From NCBI GenBank assembly GCA_963691705.1, contig OY829538.1:28540836-28604835 (forward strand): a stretch of 64,000 nt of DNA, written 5' to 3'. The notes under the pieces are model-generated. The model searched no databases. It had not been told where the DNA came from and was given only the letters and a program-made list of their open reading frames with translations. This document shows, piece by piece, positions 62,293 through 64,000 of the stretch (positions within the stretch are counted from its first letter, which is position 1; each line of letters begins with the position of its first letter). Source of the DNA: Viola odorata (Eukaryota; Streptophyta; Magnoliopsida; Malpighiales; Violaceae). A program made the translations under genes and the position numbers.

Positions 62293-64000
62293 TGATACGA
62301 TCCTGGTTCCCTAGGATGCGTAGCACCAATTTTGATCTTTGTTCAAAGATGGATTTCCTGCGGAATAGATAGAATAGATAGAACTCACTTGCACAATTAA
62401 GACCTGCTGAACGCTAAGCAACAGCCAACCAAAATCCGAACAAGAGAGGGTCCTTGTGAATGATAAACTTGCACAACTAAGACCTGCTGAACGCTAGGCA
62501 ACAGCCAACCAAAGTCCGAACAAGAAGATAAACAACAAGTAGGATGCAATTCCAAGATTTACTTGTATACGACTCAAGTATTGCGGACTCAAGAAGAACA
62601 AGGTTCAACCAACTTGAACAAGGGGCGGAGATTGAAGAGAATATCTCAATTTATCAAATAACAGTCAAGTTTCTAAGGAGGCCAAGCGGCTCCTTATATA
62701 ATGGTTACAAGTAAACCCTAATTCCAAAATAGGAATAATAAATAAAGTAGAACACTTAACTAATTAATTAAAGTATCTATTTAATTAATTAAACTAAATA
62801 ATAGAAGGTCGCAGCCTTGCTTAAAAGGGTCAGTCAATGCGCGTCAACTCCAGGAGAGGCGAAACGGACAGGAGCCGTTTATCAACAAAGAGCAGACAGG
62901 TGTGACGCGGAACGGGTATAGCAATCGGCATGCGCGACAGATGATAGAATCGGCAACCGCTAAGTGAAACGGACAAGTGCCGTTTTGACCCAAACGGTAA
63001 CTGCCGATTTATTTGAATGAGACAAATACCGTTTCGATGAAAACGGTCAAGTGCCGTTTGCGTGAATCGGCTCCATGCCGTTTCTATCAAACAGAACATT
63101 GGTCAAGCCGAAAGTGAGAAGATTCACTACTCTTGTTGTCTTCTCTCTCAGTGCAGCTTTCTCACTTGTCATCTCAGACTCCAGCTCTTTGTGAATGAGA
63201 GATGACAATCGGTCTTGAAGCTTTTGAGCCCTGGCTCGAGTCATTGGGCCAGCTGGCGGTAAAGGCACCTGGAGGCGGTTACTAGCCGTCGGCCATCGTT
63301 CCGTTTCTGCATCAGCTTCTCATTCATTCGCTCAATGTTCTGTTTTGCCTTAGCATGTAATTGTTTGACAAAATCAGCCTTCTGTGCACCATCTAAGCTT
63401 ACAACATCACTCAACGGTAAAGGAGTTAAATCCAAAACAGTTCTAGGATTAAATCCATACACAAGTTCAAACGGTGAGTAATGAGTAGTAGAATGAACAG
63501 CACGGTTGTAAGCAAATTCAATAAACGGTAAATGATCAACCCAAGTAGAAACATGCTTACGAACTAACGTGCATAAAAGTGAACCAAGCGTGCGATTCAC
63601 AACCTCAGTTTGACCATCCGTTTGTGGGTGATAAGAAGTGGAATATAACAATCGGGTACCAAGCTTTTTTCATAAAACACGCCAAAAATGACTAAGGAAC
63701 TTAGTATCTCTATCACTCACAATAGTCAAAGGAACACCATGCAATCGGACTACTTCACGAAAGAATAAATCAGCTATCTGAGTAGCATCAGAAGTAGTCG
63801 AACATGCAATAAAATGGGACATTTTCGAAAATCTGTCCACCACAACAAAGACACTATCCTTGCCGTTCTTAGACCGAGGCAGGCCAACGACAAAGTCCAT
63901 GGACAAATCGGTCCAAGGATGAGAAGGAACAGGTAACGGCATGTATTCGCCATGACCAGCAGATTTAGACTTGGCTCTACGACAAATTAAACATCTAGCA
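62293..64000 (-). mobile_element. Chr-B: second chromovirus-like copy, minus strand, 3' part
   Basis: The LTR end TGATACGATCC begins at 62293 and the LTR runs to about 63272, with the AACGG/CCGTT cluster at about 62870-63085. It is then fused to integrase coding sequence. A deletion has removed the first few bases of the LTR (TGATGCG...), the polypurine tract and the integrase C-terminus. The element continues past the window edge, so its other LTR is not seen. Confidence 0.88.
63241..64000 (-). pseudogene. Chr-B integrase, partial, fused to LTR
   Basis: From the right edge, the minus reading has the zinc-finger end (CLICRRAKS near 63975), [55 protein letters not shown], then a TGA at about 63668 in place of a Trp or similar codon, then [40 protein letters not shown] and RNDGRRLVT. 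There it runs into LTR sequence (SRCLYRQLAQ). The C-terminal DNA-binding part is deleted. Confidence 0.88.

Overview
This window is nuclear DNA of a flowering plant, most likely a eudicot. It holds spliced plant genes (a five-exon PEX13, remnants of an At4g08330-type gene and of an FBL12-type F-box gene) set in dense LTR retrotransposons of plant lineages (Ogre-like, Tat/Retand-like, Athila-like, chromovirus-like). No rRNA gene, tRNA gene, CRISPR array or bacterial operon is visible. Species cannot be told from the sequence. Family names rest on recognised protein motifs, not on a search.

Layout: (1) 1-9820, decayed Ogre-like material: a minus-strand remnant (gag 6831-5089, RT start, integrase 4552-4040, then repeat-rich DNA down to base 1) joined head-to-head to a plus-strand leader and gag (6873-9820). 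(2) 9830-21694, Tat-A, the 3' half of a Tat/Retand-type element: integrase, an array of hairpin-like repeats, four antisense ORFs (aORF1-4) and the 3' LTR at 20148-21694. A 1,116-bp solo LTR sits between aORF1 and aORF2, and a hAT-type non-autonomous transposon sits in the LTR. (3) 21695-30980, the host gene island: an At4g08330-like gene interrupted in exon 2 by a small solo LTR, an FBL12-like pseudogene, and an apparently intact minus-strand PEX13. (4) 30981-64000, a nest: a gypsy LTR and gag start (30981-31978) is hit by Tat-B (5' LTR 31979-32391, pol resuming after 51388, antisense ORFs 62292-56619). Tat-B is hit in its RT by the chromovirus-like element Chr-A (35425-51388, two 987-bp LTRs). 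Chr-A is hit in its own RT by an Athila-like non-autonomous element (39938-48053). A second, minus-strand Chr copy (62293-64000) breaks Tat-B aORF3. The relative LTR divergences agree with this nesting order.

The most interesting system is the 3' half of Tat-A and Tat-B. Both carry the same antisense gene set facing pol. aORF1 and aORF2 are related to each other and resemble the putative gypsy-type transposon domain (Pfam Transposase_28), and aORF2 keeps an intron at the same place in both copies. Between the convergent pol and antisense units lies an array of about 85-100-bp units whose ends pair as stems. Stem sequences change from unit to unit while pairing is kept, which suggests a conserved RNA (or DNA) fold. 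Tat-B also has a 37-bp hairpin minisatellite directly after the integrase stop. Other points: dense AACGG/CCGTT clusters in the Chr LTRs, a pol stop codon supplied by the LTR's first three bases, and a short CCCGAA-centred motif scattered through the Athila-like element.
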